Source: Tridacna crocea
Taxonomy: Eukaryota > Mollusca > Bivalvia > Cardiida > Cardiidae
NCBI GenBank assembly: GCA_943736015.1
Contig: OX031066.1
Location: forward strand, 7,506,245-7,570,244
Length of the DNA stretch: 64,000 nt
Direction of reading: 5' to 3'
The first letter of the stretch is position 1. Each line of letters begins with the position of its first letter. The translations under genes were made by a program, and so were the position numbers. A model generated the notes under the pieces. That model searched no databases. It was not told the origin of the DNA and was given only the letters and a program-made list of their open reading frames with translations. Of the stretch, positions 9,208-22,102 are shown piece by piece.

Positions 9208-11050
9208 AGGCTTGCACCATCCACACATGCCAGATTTCACTGAAAAAGGGCCAAAATTCAAGAAAACGAGGTGGCAGAAGACCTTGTTTTGGTCCTTTCA
9301 AGCCCCTTGCAAGAGTTACTTCCCTTAAAGTAAACCCTTGATGCCCCCTTTACCCTTCAATTGGATTTCCTGATTCGGGCCACATCAAATTCATATAAGC
9401 CAAAATGATCAATGTACAGTGTAAAAAAAACTGTAAAAAAAAACACACACAAACTAATGTGACAAGTTGCTAAAAAAGGGACTGAAAACTCTTTATTTAG
9501 CAATTGTTTCCTATTGCATAAATCAAACAAAGGGAACTGAAATGTTACTTTTTCTAATCGCTTCAAACCATGACAAGAAACCCAGTTACGTTGATTACCA
9601 CCTCATACGTGCCAATTATGCACATGCGAAAAGCACAGAAAACAATGTGACAAGTGGCTAAAAAAAAGACTGAAAACTCTTTCAGTAGGAAGGAATTGCA
9701 GCATAATTTTTCTAATATCTTAAAAGCGCAACAAGAAACCCAGTTACGTTGACTACTGTTTCATACGTGCCAGTTACGCACATGCAAGAACACCAGAAAA
9801 TGATGTGACAAGTGGCTAAAAAAAGACATGAAGACTCTTTTCAGTAGCAACTGCTTCCTGTTGCATAAGTCAAACAAAGAGAACTGAATTTTTTTTTTTT
9901 TTTTTTTCTCCAATCTCTCTATATCGTACGTGACAACAAACCCATTTACGTTGACTACCGTCTCGTAGGTGCCAGTTACGTATCCGCGAAAACATGAAAA
10001 ATCGACTTACGGGACATTTCATAGCAGACGACACCTGTTTCCCAAGTCAAATATAGGGAACTGAATTTCTATTTTTTTTCCTCCAATCTCTTTATACCGT
10101 GACAACAAACCCATTTACGCTGACTACCGTTTGTAGGTGCCAGTTACGTATCCGCTAAAACATGAAAAAATCGACTTACGGGACATTTCATAGCAGACGA
10201 CACCTGTTTCTCAAGTCAAATATAGGGATTTTTCTTTTTTCGTTTTTTCTCACTAGGACCATTGATTCGGTTGCGATGACCATCTCACCCATATGAGACG
10301 GTTACGTGCTGCGCATGAAATTGTAAAGACACTTTCGGAGGCAACTGAAACCTGTTGCACAAATCAAAGAAAGGTAAATCAAACATTTCCCTGTTTTCAT
10401 ACCAGGGTCAGTTTTGGTGACCGTGCGAGTCAAAAGTCAATGTCATGTTTAACCGCTGCACAAAAAAATAAAATTCAGAAGCAACTGGTTGCTGTTGCAG
10501 AAACTTTTTCTGATAAAAAAAAAAAAAATCTTGTTTTCGTTTGAAGAATTAAAAAAATAGGCCATAGAGATACAATAAGATGTAAGAATAACTAATAATC
10601 AAAATTTTCTTTGATAGGGTAGAAGACATTGTGAGAAAAGGAGAAAATGCTGGTAACCTGCATTGTCTCCTTTTCTCAGATTATTTTCCAAAGCCTTCTC
10701 TTTTAGGGGTGTTAAAAGGCGTCATTGTATGGTAAGAGGTCAATAAGGATAAACATATACCCCCCCTCCCAATCATCCAATCAAATCTCATCCCTCTGTG
10801 AAATTATCCAATCACAGAAGCTTTTAGGAAATCAGAATGGGTGCCAACAGCCAATCAGAGAGGCTGTGAGAAATTCAAAATTGGGCCCGGCCTGGCAGTC
10901 AGAGAGGCTTTGAGAAATCAAAATGGGCCCAGTCAGCCAAACAAAATGGCGCCCTAATATATCAATTGAAAAAACAGTGAACAAAAAACGGCATAAAAGT
11001 GGATTTAAAGTCTTTTTTAAAGGCTGCTGTGCAGTCCTTGGCAAACTGCC
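9208..11050 (+). repeat. Monomer 6
   Basis: Length 1,843 bp, T19, K with 14 A after GAT. Hairpin at 10632-10678. It pairs with monomer 26 and resembles 11. Confidence 0.96.
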
Positions 11051-12892
11051 AGGCTTGCACCATCCACACATGCCAGATTTCACTGAAAAAGGGCCAAAAT
11101 TCAAGAAAACGAGGTGGCAGAAGACCTTGTTTTGGTCCTTTCAAGCCCCTTGCAAGAGTTACTTCCCTTAAAGTAAACCCTTGATGCCCCCTTTACCCTT
11201 CAATTGGATTTCCTGATTCGGGCCACATCAAATTCATATAAGCCAAAATGATCAATGTACAGTGTAAAAAAAACTGTAAAAAAAAACACACACAAACTAA
11301 TGTGACAAGTTGCTAAAAAAGGGACTGAAAACTCTTTATTTAGCAATTGTTTCCTATTGCATAAATCAAACAAAGGGAACTGAAATGTTACTTTTTCTAA
11401 TCGCTTCAAACCATGACAAGAAACCCAGTTACGTTGATTACCACCTCATACGTGCCAATTATGCACATGCGAAAAGCACAGAAAACAATGTGACAAGTGG
11501 CTAAAAAAAAGACTGAAAACTCTTTCAGTAGGAAGGAATTGCAGCATAATTTTTCTAATATCTTAAAAGCGCAACAAGAAACCCAGTTACGTTGACTACT
11601 GTTTCATACGTGCCAGTTACGCACATGCAAGAACACCAGAAAATGATGTGACAAGTGGCTAAAAAAAGACATGAAGACTCTTTTCAGTAGCAACTGCTTC
11701 CTGTTGCATAAGTCAAACAAAGAGAACTGAATTTTTTTTTTTTTTTTTTCTCCAATCTCTCTATATCGTACGTGACAACAAACCCATTTACGTTGACTAC
11801 CGTCTCGTAGGTGCCAGTTACGTATCCGCGAAAACATGAAAAATCGACTTACGGGACATTTCATAGCAGACGACACCTGTTTCCCAAGTCAAATATAGGG
11901 AACTGAATTTCTATTTTTTTTCCTCCAATCTCTTTATACCGTGACAACAAACCCATTTACGCTGACTACCGTTTGTAGGTGCCAGTTACGTATCCGCTAA
12001 AACATGAAAAAATCGACTTACGGGACATTTCATAGCAGAAGACACCTGTTTCTCAAGTCAAATATAGGGATTTTTCTTTTTTCGTTTTTTCTCACTAGGA
12101 CCATTGATTCGGTTGCGATGACCATCTCACCCATATGAGACGGTTACGTGCTGCGCATGAAATTGTAAAGACACTTTCGGAGGCAACTGAAACCTGTTGC
12201 ACAAATCAAAGAAAGGTAAATCAAACATTTCCCTGTTTTCATACCAGGGTCAGTTTTGGTGACCGTGCGAGTCAAAAGTCAATGTCATGTTTAACCGCTG
12301 CACAAAAAAATAAAATTCAGAAGCAACTGGTTGCTGTTGCAGAAACTTTTTCTGATGAAAAAAAAAAAAATCTTGTTTTCGTTTGAAGAATTAAAAAAAT
12401 AGGCCATAGAGATACAATAAGATGTAAGAATAACTAATAATCAAAATTTTCTTTGATAGGGTAGAAGACATTGTGAGAAAAGGAGAAAATGCTGGTAACC
12501 TGCATTGTCTCCTTTTCTCAGATTATTTTCCAAAGCCTTCTCTTTTAGGGGTGTTAAAAGGCGTCATTGTATGGTAAGAGGTCAATAAGGATAAACATAT
12601 ACCCCCCCTCCCAATCATCCAATCAAATCTCATCCCTCTGTGAAATTATCCAATCACAGAAGCTTTTAGGAAATCAGAATGGGTGCCAACAGCCAATCAG
12701 AGAGGCTGTGAGAAATTCAAAATTGGGCCCGGCCTGGCAGTCAGAGAGGCTTTGAGAAATCAAAATGGGCCCAGTCAGCCAAACAAAATGGCGCCCTAAT
12801 ATATCAATTGAAAAAACAGTGAACAAAAAACGGCATAAAAGTGGATTTAAAGTCTTTTTTAAAGGCTGCTGTGCAGTCCTTGGCAAACTGCC
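11051..12892 (+). repeat. Monomer 7
   Basis: Length 1,842 bp, T18, A13. It carries J without M or N, a combination seen only in 7, 8, 27 and 28. Hairpin at 12474-12520. Confidence 0.96.
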
Positions 12893-14734
12893 AGGCTTGC
12901 ACCATCCACACATGCCAGATTTCACTGAAAAAGGGCCAAAATTCAAGAAAACGAGGTGGCAGAAGACCTTGTTTTGGTCCTTTCAAGCCCCTTGCAAGAG
13001 TTACTTCCCTTAAAGTAAACCCTTGATGCCCCCTTTACCCTTCAATTGGATTTCCTGATTCGGGCCACATCAAATTCATATAAGCCAAAATGATCAATGT
13101 ACAGTGTAAAAAAAACTGTAAAAAAAAACACACACAAACTAATGTGACAAGTTGCTAAAAAAGGGACTGAAAACTCTTTATTTAGCAATTGTTTCCTATT
13201 GCATAAATCAAACAAAGGGAACTGAAATGTTACTTTTTCTAATCGCTTCAAACCATGACAAGAAACCCAGTTACGTTGATTACCACCTCATACGTGCCAA
13301 TTATGCACATGCGAAAAGCACAGAAAACAATGTGACAAGTGGCTAAAAAAAAGACTGAAAACTCTTTCAGTAGGAAGGAATTGCAGCATAATTTTTCTAA
13401 TATCTTAAAAGCGCAACAAGAAACCCAGTTACGTTGACTACTGTTTCATACGTGCCAGTTACGCACATGCAAGAACACCAGAAAATGATGTGACAAGTGG
13501 CTAAAAAAAGACATGAAGACTCTTTTCAGTAGCAACTGCTTCCTGTTGCATAAGTCAAACAAAGAGAACTGAATTTTTTTTTTTTTTTTTTCTCCAATCT
13601 CTCTATATCGTACGTGACAACAAACCCATTTACGTTGACTACCGTCTCGTAGGTGCCAGTTACGTATCCGCGAAAACATGAAAAATCGACTTACGGGACA
13701 TTTCATAGCAGACGACACCTGTTTCCCAAGTCAAATATAGGGAACTGAATTTCTATTTTTTTTCCTCCAATCTCTTTATACCGTGACAACAAACCCATTT
13801 ACGCTGACTACCGTTTGTAGGTGCCAGTTACGTATCCGCTAAAACATGAAAAAATCGACTTACGGGACATTTCATAGCAGAAGACACCTGTTTCTCAAGT
13901 CAAATATAGGGATTTTTCTTTTTTCGTTTTTTCTCACTAGGACCATTGATTCGGTTGCGATGACCATCTCACCCATATGAGACGGTTACGTGCTGCGCAT
14001 GAAATTGTAAAGACACTTTCGGAGGCAACTGAAACCTGTTGCACAAATCAAAGAAAGGTAAATCAAACATTTCCCTGTTTTCATACCAGGGTCAGTTTTG
14101 GTGACCGTGCGAGTCAAAAGTCAATGTCATGTTTAACCGCTGCACAAAAAAATAAAATTCAGAAGCAACTGGTTGCTGTTGCAGAAACTTTTTCTGATGA
14201 AAAAAAAAAAAATCTTGTTTTCGTTTGAAGAATTAAAAAAATAGGCCATAGAGATACAATAAGATGTAAGAATAACTAATAATCAAAATTTTCTTTGATA
14301 GGGTAGAAGACATTGTGAGAAAAGGAGAAAATGCTGGTAACCTGCATTGTCTCCTTTTCTCAGATTATTTTCCAAAGCCTTCTCTTTTAGGGGTGTTAAA
14401 AGGCGTCATTGTATGGTAAGAGGTCAATAAGGATAAACATATACCCCCCCTCCCAATCATCCAATCAAATCTCATCCCTCTGTGAAATTATCCAATCACA
14501 GAAGCTTTTAGGAAATCAGAATGGGTGCCAACAGCCAATCAGAGAGGCTGTGAGAAATTCAAAATTGGGCCCGGCCTGGCAGTCAGAGAGGCTTTGAGAA
14601 ATCAAAATGGGCCCAGTCAGCCAAACAAAATGGCGCCCTAATATATCAATTGAAAAAACAGTGAACAAAAAACGGCATAAAAGTGGATTTAAAGTCTTTT
14701 TTAAAGGCTGCTGTGCAGTCCTTGGCAAACTGCC
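12893..14734 (+). repeat. Monomer 8
   Basis: Length 1,842 bp, T18, A13, J only. It is indistinguishable from its neighbour monomer 7 at the compared sites, suggesting a single-monomer duplication. Hairpin at 14316-14362. It pairs with 28. Confidence 0.96.
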
Positions 14735-16576
14735 AGGCTTGCACCATCCACACATGCCAGATTTCACTGAAAAAGGGCCAAAATTCAAGAAAACGAGGTG
14801 GCAGAAGACCTTGTTTTGGTCCTTTCAAGCCCCTTGCAAGAGTTACTTCCCTTAAAGTAAACCCTTGATGCCCCCTTTACCCTTCAATTGGATTTCCTGA
14901 TTCGGGCCACATCAAATTCATATAAGCCAAAATGATCAATGTACAGTGTAAAAAAAACTGTAAAAAAAAACACACACAAACTAATGTGACAAGTTGCTAA
15001 AAAAGGGACTGAAAACTCTTTATTTAGCAATTGTTTCCTATTGCATAAATCAAACAAAGGGAACTGAAATGTTACTTTTTCTAATCGCTTCAAACCATGA
15101 CAAGAAACCCAGTTACGTTGATTACCACCTCATACGTGCCAATTATGCACATGCGAAAAGCACAGAAAACAATGTGACAAGTGGCTAAAAAAAAGACTGA
15201 AAACTCTTTCAGTAGGAAGGAATTGCAGCATAATTTTTCTAATATCTTAAAAGCGCAACAAGAAACCCAGTTACGTTGACTACTCTTTCATACGTGCCAG
15301 TTACGCACATGCAAGAACACCAGAAAATGATGTGACAAGTGGCTAAAAAAAGACATGAAGACTCTTTTCAGTAGCAACTGCTTCCTGTTGCATAAGTCAA
15401 ACAAAGAGAACTGAATTTTTTTTTTTTTTTTTTCTCCAATCTCTCTATATCGTACGTGACAACAAACCCATTTACGTTGACTACCGTCTTGTAGGTGCCA
15501 GTTACGTATCCGCGAAAACATGAAAAATCGACTTACGGGACATTTCATAGCAGACGACACCTGTTTCCCAAGTCAAATATAGGGAACTGAATTTCTATTT
15601 TTTTTCCTCCAATCTCTTTATACCGTGACAACAAACCCATTTACGCTGACTACCGTTTGTAGGTGCCAGTTACGTATCCGCTAAAACATGAAAAAATCGA
15701 CTTACGGGACATTTCATAGCAGACGACACCTGTTTCTCAAGTCAAATATAGGGATTTTTCTTTTTTCGTTTTTTCTCACTAGGACCATTGATTCGGTTGC
15801 GATGACCATCTCACCCATATGAGACGGTTACGTGCTGCGCATGAAATTGTAAAGACACTTTCGGAGGCAACTGAAACCTGTTGCACAAATCAAAGAAAGG
15901 TAAATCAAACATTTCCCTGTTTTCATACCAGGGTCAGTTTTGGTGACCGTGCGAGTCAAAAGTCAATGTCATGTTTAACCGCTGCACAAAAAAATAAAAT
16001 TCAGAAGCAACTGGTTGCTGTTGCAGAAACTTTTTCTGATGAAAAAAAAAAAAATCTTGTTTTCGTTTGAAGAATTAAAAAAATAGGCCATAGAGATACA
16101 ATAAGATGTAAGAATAACTAATAATCAAAATTTTCTTTGATAGGGTAGAAGACATTGTGAGAAAAGGAGAAAATGCTGGTAACCTGCATTGTCTCCTTTT
16201 CTCAGATTATTTTCCAAAGCCTTCTCTTTTAGGGGTGTTAAAAGGCGTCATTGTATGGTAAGAGGTCAATAAGGATAAACATATACCCCCCCTCCCAATC
16301 ATCCAATCAAATCTCATCCCTCTGTGAAATTATCCAATCACAGAAGCTTTTAGGAAATCAGAATGGGTGCCAACAGCCAATCAGAGAGGCTGTGAGAAAT
16401 TCAAAATTGGGCCCGGCCTGGCAGTCAGAGAGGCTTTGAGAAATCAAAATGGGCCCAGTCAGCCAAACAAAATGGCGCCCTAATATATCAATTGAAAAAA
16501 CAGTGAACAAAAAACGGCATAAAAGTGGATTTAAAGTCTTTTTTAAAGGCTGCTGTGCAGTCCTTGGCAAACTGCC
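14735..16576 (+). repeat. Monomer 9
   Basis: Length 1,842 bp, T18, A13. It carries D and H but lacks O, which separates it from monomer 4. Hairpin at 16158-16204. It pairs with 29. Confidence 0.96.
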
Positions 16577-18416
16577 AGGCTTGCACCATCCACACATGCC
16601 AGATTTCACTGAAAAAGGGCCAAAATTCAAGAAAACGAGGTGGCAGAAGACCTTGTTTTGGTCCTTTCAAGCCCCTTGCAAGAGTTACTTCCCTTAAAGT
16701 AAACCCTTGATGCCCCCTTTACCCTTCAATTGGATTTCCTGATTCGGGCCACATCAAATTCATATAAGCCAAAATGATCAATGTACAGTGTAAAAAAAAC
16801 TGTAAAAAAAAACACACACAAACTAATGTGACAAGTTGCTAAAAAAGGGACTGAAAACTCTTTATTTAGCAATTGTTTCCTATTGCATAAATCAAACAAA
16901 GGGAACTGAAATGTTACTTTTTCTAATCGCTTCAAACCATGACAAGAAACCCAGTTACGTTGATTACCACCTCATACGTGCCAATTATGCACATGCGAAA
17001 AGCACAGAAAACAATGTGACAAGTGGCTAAAAAAAAGACTGAAAACTCTTTCAGTAGGAAGGAATTGCAGCATAATTTTTCTAATATCTTAAAAGCGCAA
17101 CAAGAAACCCAGTTACGTTGACTACTGTTTCATACGTGCCAGTTACGCACATGCAAGAACACCAGAAAATGATGTGACAAGTGGCTAAAAAAAGACATGA
17201 AGACTCTTTTCAGTAGCAACTGCTTCCTGTTGCATAAGTCAAACAAAGAGAACTGAATTTTTTTTTTTTTTTTCTCCAATCTCTCTATATCGTACGTGAC
17301 AACAAACCCATTTACGTTGACTACCGTCTCGTAGGTGCCAGTTACGTATCCGCGAAAACATGAAAAATCGACTTACGGGACATTTCATAGCAGACGACAC
17401 CTGTTTCCCAAGTCAAATATAGGGAACTGAATTTCTATTTTTTTTCCTCCAATCTCTTTATACCGTGACAACAAACCCATTTACGCTGACTACCGTTTGT
17501 AGGTGCCAGTTACGTATCCGCTAAAACATGAAAAAATCGACTTACGGGACATTTCATAGCAGACGACACCTGTTTCTCAAGTCAAATATAGGGATTTTTC
17601 TTTTTTCGTTTTTTCTCACTAGGACCATTGATTCGGTTGCGATGACCATCTCACCCATATGAGACGGTTACGTGCTGCGCATGAAATTGTAAAGACACTT
17701 TCGGAGGCAACTGAAACCTGTTGCACAAATCAAAGAAAGGTAAATCAAACATTTCCCTGTTTTCATACCAGGGTCAGTTTTGGTGACCGTGCGAGTCAAA
17801 AGTCAATGTCATGTTTAACCGCTGCACAAAAAAATAAAATTCAGAAGCAACTGGTTGCTGTTGCAGAAACTTTTTCTGATAAAAAAAAAAAAAATCTTGT
17901 TTTCGTTTGAAGAATTAAAAAAATAGGCCATAGAGATACAATAAGATGTAAGAATAACTAATAATCAAAATTTTCTTTGATAGGGTAGAAGACATTGTGA
18001 GAAAAGGAGAAAATGCTGGTAACCTGCATTGTCTCCTTTTCTCAGATTATTTTCCAAAGCCTTCTCTTTTAGGGGTGTTAAAAGGCGTCATTGTATGGTA
18101 AGAGGTCAATAAGGATAAACATATACCCCCCCTCCCAATCATCCAATCAAATCTCATCCCTCTGTGAAATTATCCAATCACAGAAGCTTTTAGGAAATCA
18201 GAATGGGTGCCAACAGCCAATCAGAGAGGCTGTGAGAAATTCAAAATTGGGCCCGGCCTGGCAGTCAGAGAGGCTTTGAGAAATCAAAATGGGCCCAGTC
18301 AGCCAAACAAAATGGCGCCCTAATATATCAATTGAAAAAACAGTGAACAAAAAACGGCATAAAAGTGGATTTAAAGTCTTTTTTAAAGGCTGCTGTGCAG
18401 TCCTTGGCAAACTGCC
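16577..18416 (+). repeat. Monomer 10
   Basis: Length 1,840 bp, T16, K with 14 A after GAT. It is one A shorter than monomer 5, its five-step counterpart. Hairpin at 17998-18044. It pairs with 30. Confidence 0.96.
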
Positions 18417-20259
18417 AGGCTTGCACCATCCACACATGCCAGATTTCACTGAAAAAGGGCCAAAATTCAAGAAAACGAGGTGGCAGAAGACCTTGTTTTG
18501 GTCCTTTCAAGCCCCTTGCAAGAGTTACTTCCCTTAAAGTAAACCCTTGATGCCCCCTTTACCCTTCAATTGGATTTCCTGATTCGGGCCACATCAAATT
18601 CATATAAGCCAAAATGATCAATGTACAGTGTAAAAAAAACTGTAAAAAAAAACACACACAAACTAATGTGACAAGTTGCTAAAAAAGGGACTGAAAACTC
18701 TTTATTTAGCAATTGTTTCCTATTGCATAAATCAAACAAAGGGAACTGAAATGTTACTTTTTCTAATCGCTTCAAACCATGACAAGAAACCCAGTTACGT
18801 TGATTACCACCTCATACGTGCCAATTATGCACATGCGAAAAGCACAGAAAACAATGTGACAAGTGGCTAAAAAAAAGACTGAAAACTCTTTCAGTAGGAA
18901 GGAATTGCAGCATAATTTTTCTAATATCTTAAAAGCGCAACAAGAAACCCAGTTACGTTGACTACTGTTTCATACGTGCCAGTTACGCACATACAAGAAC
19001 ACCAGAAAATGATGTGACAAGTGGCTAAAAAAAGACATGAAGACTCTTTTCAGTAGCAACTGCTTCCTGTTGCATAAGTCAAACAAAGAGAACTGAATTT
19101 TTTTTTTTTTTTTTTTCTCCAATCTCTCTATATCGTACGTGACAACAAACCCATTTACGTTGACTACCGTCTCGTAGGTGCCAGTTACGTATCCGCGAAA
19201 ACATGAAAAATCGACTTACGGGACATTTCATAGCAGACGACACCTGTTTCCCAAGTCAAATATAGGGAACTGAATTTCTATTTTTTTTCCTCCAATCTCT
19301 TTATACCGTGACAACAAACCCATTTACGCTGACTACCGTTTGTAGGTGCCAGTTACGTATCCGCTAAAACATGAAAAAATCGACTTACGGGACATTTCAT
19401 AGCAGACGACACCTGTTTCTCAAGTCAAATATAGGGATTTTTCTTTTTTCGTTTTTTCTCACTAGGACCATTGATTCGGTTGCGATGACCATCTCACCCA
19501 TATGAGACGGTTACGTGCTGCGCATGAAATTGTAAAGACACTTTCGGAGGCAACTGAAACCTGTTGCACAAATCAAAGAAAGGTAAATCAAACATTTCCC
19601 TGTTTTCATACCAGGGTCAGTTTTGGTGACCGTGCGAGTCAAAAGTCAATGTCATGTTTAACCGCTGCACAAAAAAATAAAATTCAGAAGCAACTGGTTG
19701 CTGTTGCAGAAACTTTTTCTGATAAAAAAAAAAAAAATCTTGTTTTCGTTTGAAGAATTAAAAAAATAGGCCATAGAGATACAATAAGATGTAAGAATAA
19801 CTAATAATCAAAATTTTCTTTGATAGGGTAGAAGACATTGTGAGAAAAGGAGAAAATGCTGGTAACCTGCATTGTCTCCTTTTCTCAGATTATTTTCCAA
19901 AGCCTTCTCTTTTAGGGGTGTTAAAAGGCGTCATTGTATGGTAAGAGGTCAATAAGGATAAACATATACCCCCCCTCCCAATCATCCAATCAAATCTCAT
20001 CCCTCTGTGAAATTATCCAATCACAGAAGCTTTTAGGAAATCAGAATGGGTGCCAACAGCCAATCAGAGAGGCTGTGAGAAATTCAAAATTGGGCCCGGC
20101 CTGGCAGTCAGAGAGGCTTTGAGAAATCAAAATGGGCCCAGTCAGCCAAACAAAATGGCGCCCTAATATATCAATTGAAAAAACAGTGAACAAAAAACGG
20201 CATAAAAGTGGATTTAAAGTCTTTTTTAAAGGCTGCTGTGCAGTCCTTGGCAAACTGCC
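18417..20259 (+). repeat. Monomer 11
   Basis: Length 1,843 bp, T19, K with 14 A. It carries F (cacatacaag near 18990), shared only with monomer 31. Hairpin at 19841-19887. Confidence 0.96.
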
Positions 20260-22102
20260 AGGCTTGCACCATCCACACATGCCAGATTTCACTGAAAAAG
20301 GGCCAAAATTCAAGAAAACGAGGTGGCAGAAGACCTTGTTTTGGTCCTTTCAAGCCCCTTGCAAGAGTTACTTCCCTTAAAGTAAACCCTTGATGCCCCC
20401 TTTACCCTTCAATTGGATTTCCTGATTCGGGCCACATCAAATTCATATAAGCCAAAATGATCAATGTACAGTGTAAAAAAAACTGTAAAAAAAAACACAC
20501 ACAAACTAATGTGACAAGTTGCTAAAAAAGGGACTGAAAACTCTTTATTTAGCAATTGTTTCCTTTTGACATAAATCAAACAAAGGGAACTGAAATGTTA
20601 CTTTTTCTAATCGCTTCAAACCATGACAAGAAACCCAGTCACGTTGATTACCACCTCATACGTGCCAATTATGCACATGCGAAAAGCACAGAAAACAATG
20701 TGACAAGTGGCTAAAAAAAAGACTGAAAACTCTTTCAGTAGGAAGGAATTGCAGCATAATTTTTCTAATATCTTAAAAGCGCAACAAGAAACCCAGTTAC
20801 GTTGACTACTGTTTCATACGTGCCAGTTACGCACATGCAAGAACACCAGAAAATGATGTGACAAGTGGCTAAAAAAAGACATGAAGACTCTTTTCAGTAG
20901 CAACTGCTTCCTGTTGCATAAGTCAAACAAAGAGAACTGAATTTTTTTTTTTTTTTTTTCCTCCAATCTCTCTATATCGTACGTGACAACAAACCCATTT
21001 ACGTTGACTACCGTCTCGTAGGTGCCAGTTACGTATCCGCGAAAACATGAAAAATCGACTTACGGGACATTTCATAGCAGACGACACCTGTTTCCCAAGT
21101 CAAATATAGGGAACTGAATTTCTATTTTTTTTCCTCCAATCTCTTTATACCGTGACAACAAACCCATTTACGCTGACTACCGTTTGTAGGTGCCAGTTAC
21201 GTATCCGCTAAAACATGAAAAAATCGACTTACGGGACATTTCATAGCAGACGACACCTGTTTCTCAAGTCAAATATAGGGATTTTTCTTTTTTCGTTTTT
21301 TCTCACTAGGACCATTGATTCGGTTGCGATGACCATCTCACCCATATGAGACGGTTACGTGCTGCGCATGAAATTGTAAAGACACTTTCGGAGGCAACTG
21401 AAACCTGTTGCACAAATCAAAGAAAGGTAAATCAAACATTTCCCTGTTTTCATACCAGGGTCAGTTTTGGTGACCGTGCGAGTCAAAAGTCAATGTCATG
21501 TTTAACCGCTGCACAAAAAAATAAAATTCAGAAGCAACTGGTTGCTGTTGCAGAAACTTTTTCTGATGAAAAAAAAAAAATCTTGTTTTCGTTTGAAGAA
21601 TTAAAAAAATAGGCCATAGAGATACAATAAGATGTAAGAATAACTAATAATCAAAATTTTCTTTGATAGGGTAGAAGACATTGTGAGAAAAGGAGAAAAT
21701 GCTGGTAACCTGCATTGTCTCCTTTTCTCAGATTATTTTCCAAAGCCTTCTCTTTTAGGGGTGTTAAAAGGCGTCATTGTATGGTAAGAGGTCAATAAGG
21801 ATAAACATATACCCCCCCTCCCAATCATCCAATCAAATCTCATCCCTCTGTGAAATTATCCAATCACAGAAGCTTTTAGGAAATCAGAATGGGTGCCAAC
21901 AGCCAATCAGAGAGGCTGTGAGAAATTCAAAATTGGGCCCGGCCTGGCAGTCAGAGAGGCTTTGAGAAATCAAAATGGGCCCAGTCAGCCAAACAAAATG
22001 GCGCCCTAATATATCAATTGAAAAAACAGTGAACAAAAAACGGCATAAAAGTGGATTTAAAGTCTTTTTTAAAGGCTGCTGTGCAGTCCTTGGCAAACTG
22101 CC
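20260..22102 (+). repeat. Monomer 12
   Basis: Length 1,843 bp. It carries B and C. The T18 tract is followed by an extra C, and the A tract is 12. Hairpin at 21684-21730. It pairs with 32. It differs from its neighbour 13 only by C among the compared sites. Confidence 0.96.

Larger units (their letters stand above)
5525..11050 (+). repeat. Three-monomer block 4-5-6, duplicated as 9-10-11
   Basis: Monomers 4, 5 and 6 carry D+H, then K with T16, then K with T19. Monomers 9, 10 and 11 carry the same series 9,210 bp (five monomers) later. The copies have diverged slightly: O is only in 4, F only in 11, and the A tract is 15 in monomer 5 against 14 in monomer 10. Confidence 0.8.
14735..20259 (+). 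repeat. Three-monomer block 9-10-11, copy of 4-5-6
   Basis: This shows the same ordered variants as 5525-11050 (D+H; K with T16; K with T19). The two blocks are separated by monomers 7 and 8, which are indistinguishable from each other at the compared sites (J only). Confidence 0.8.
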
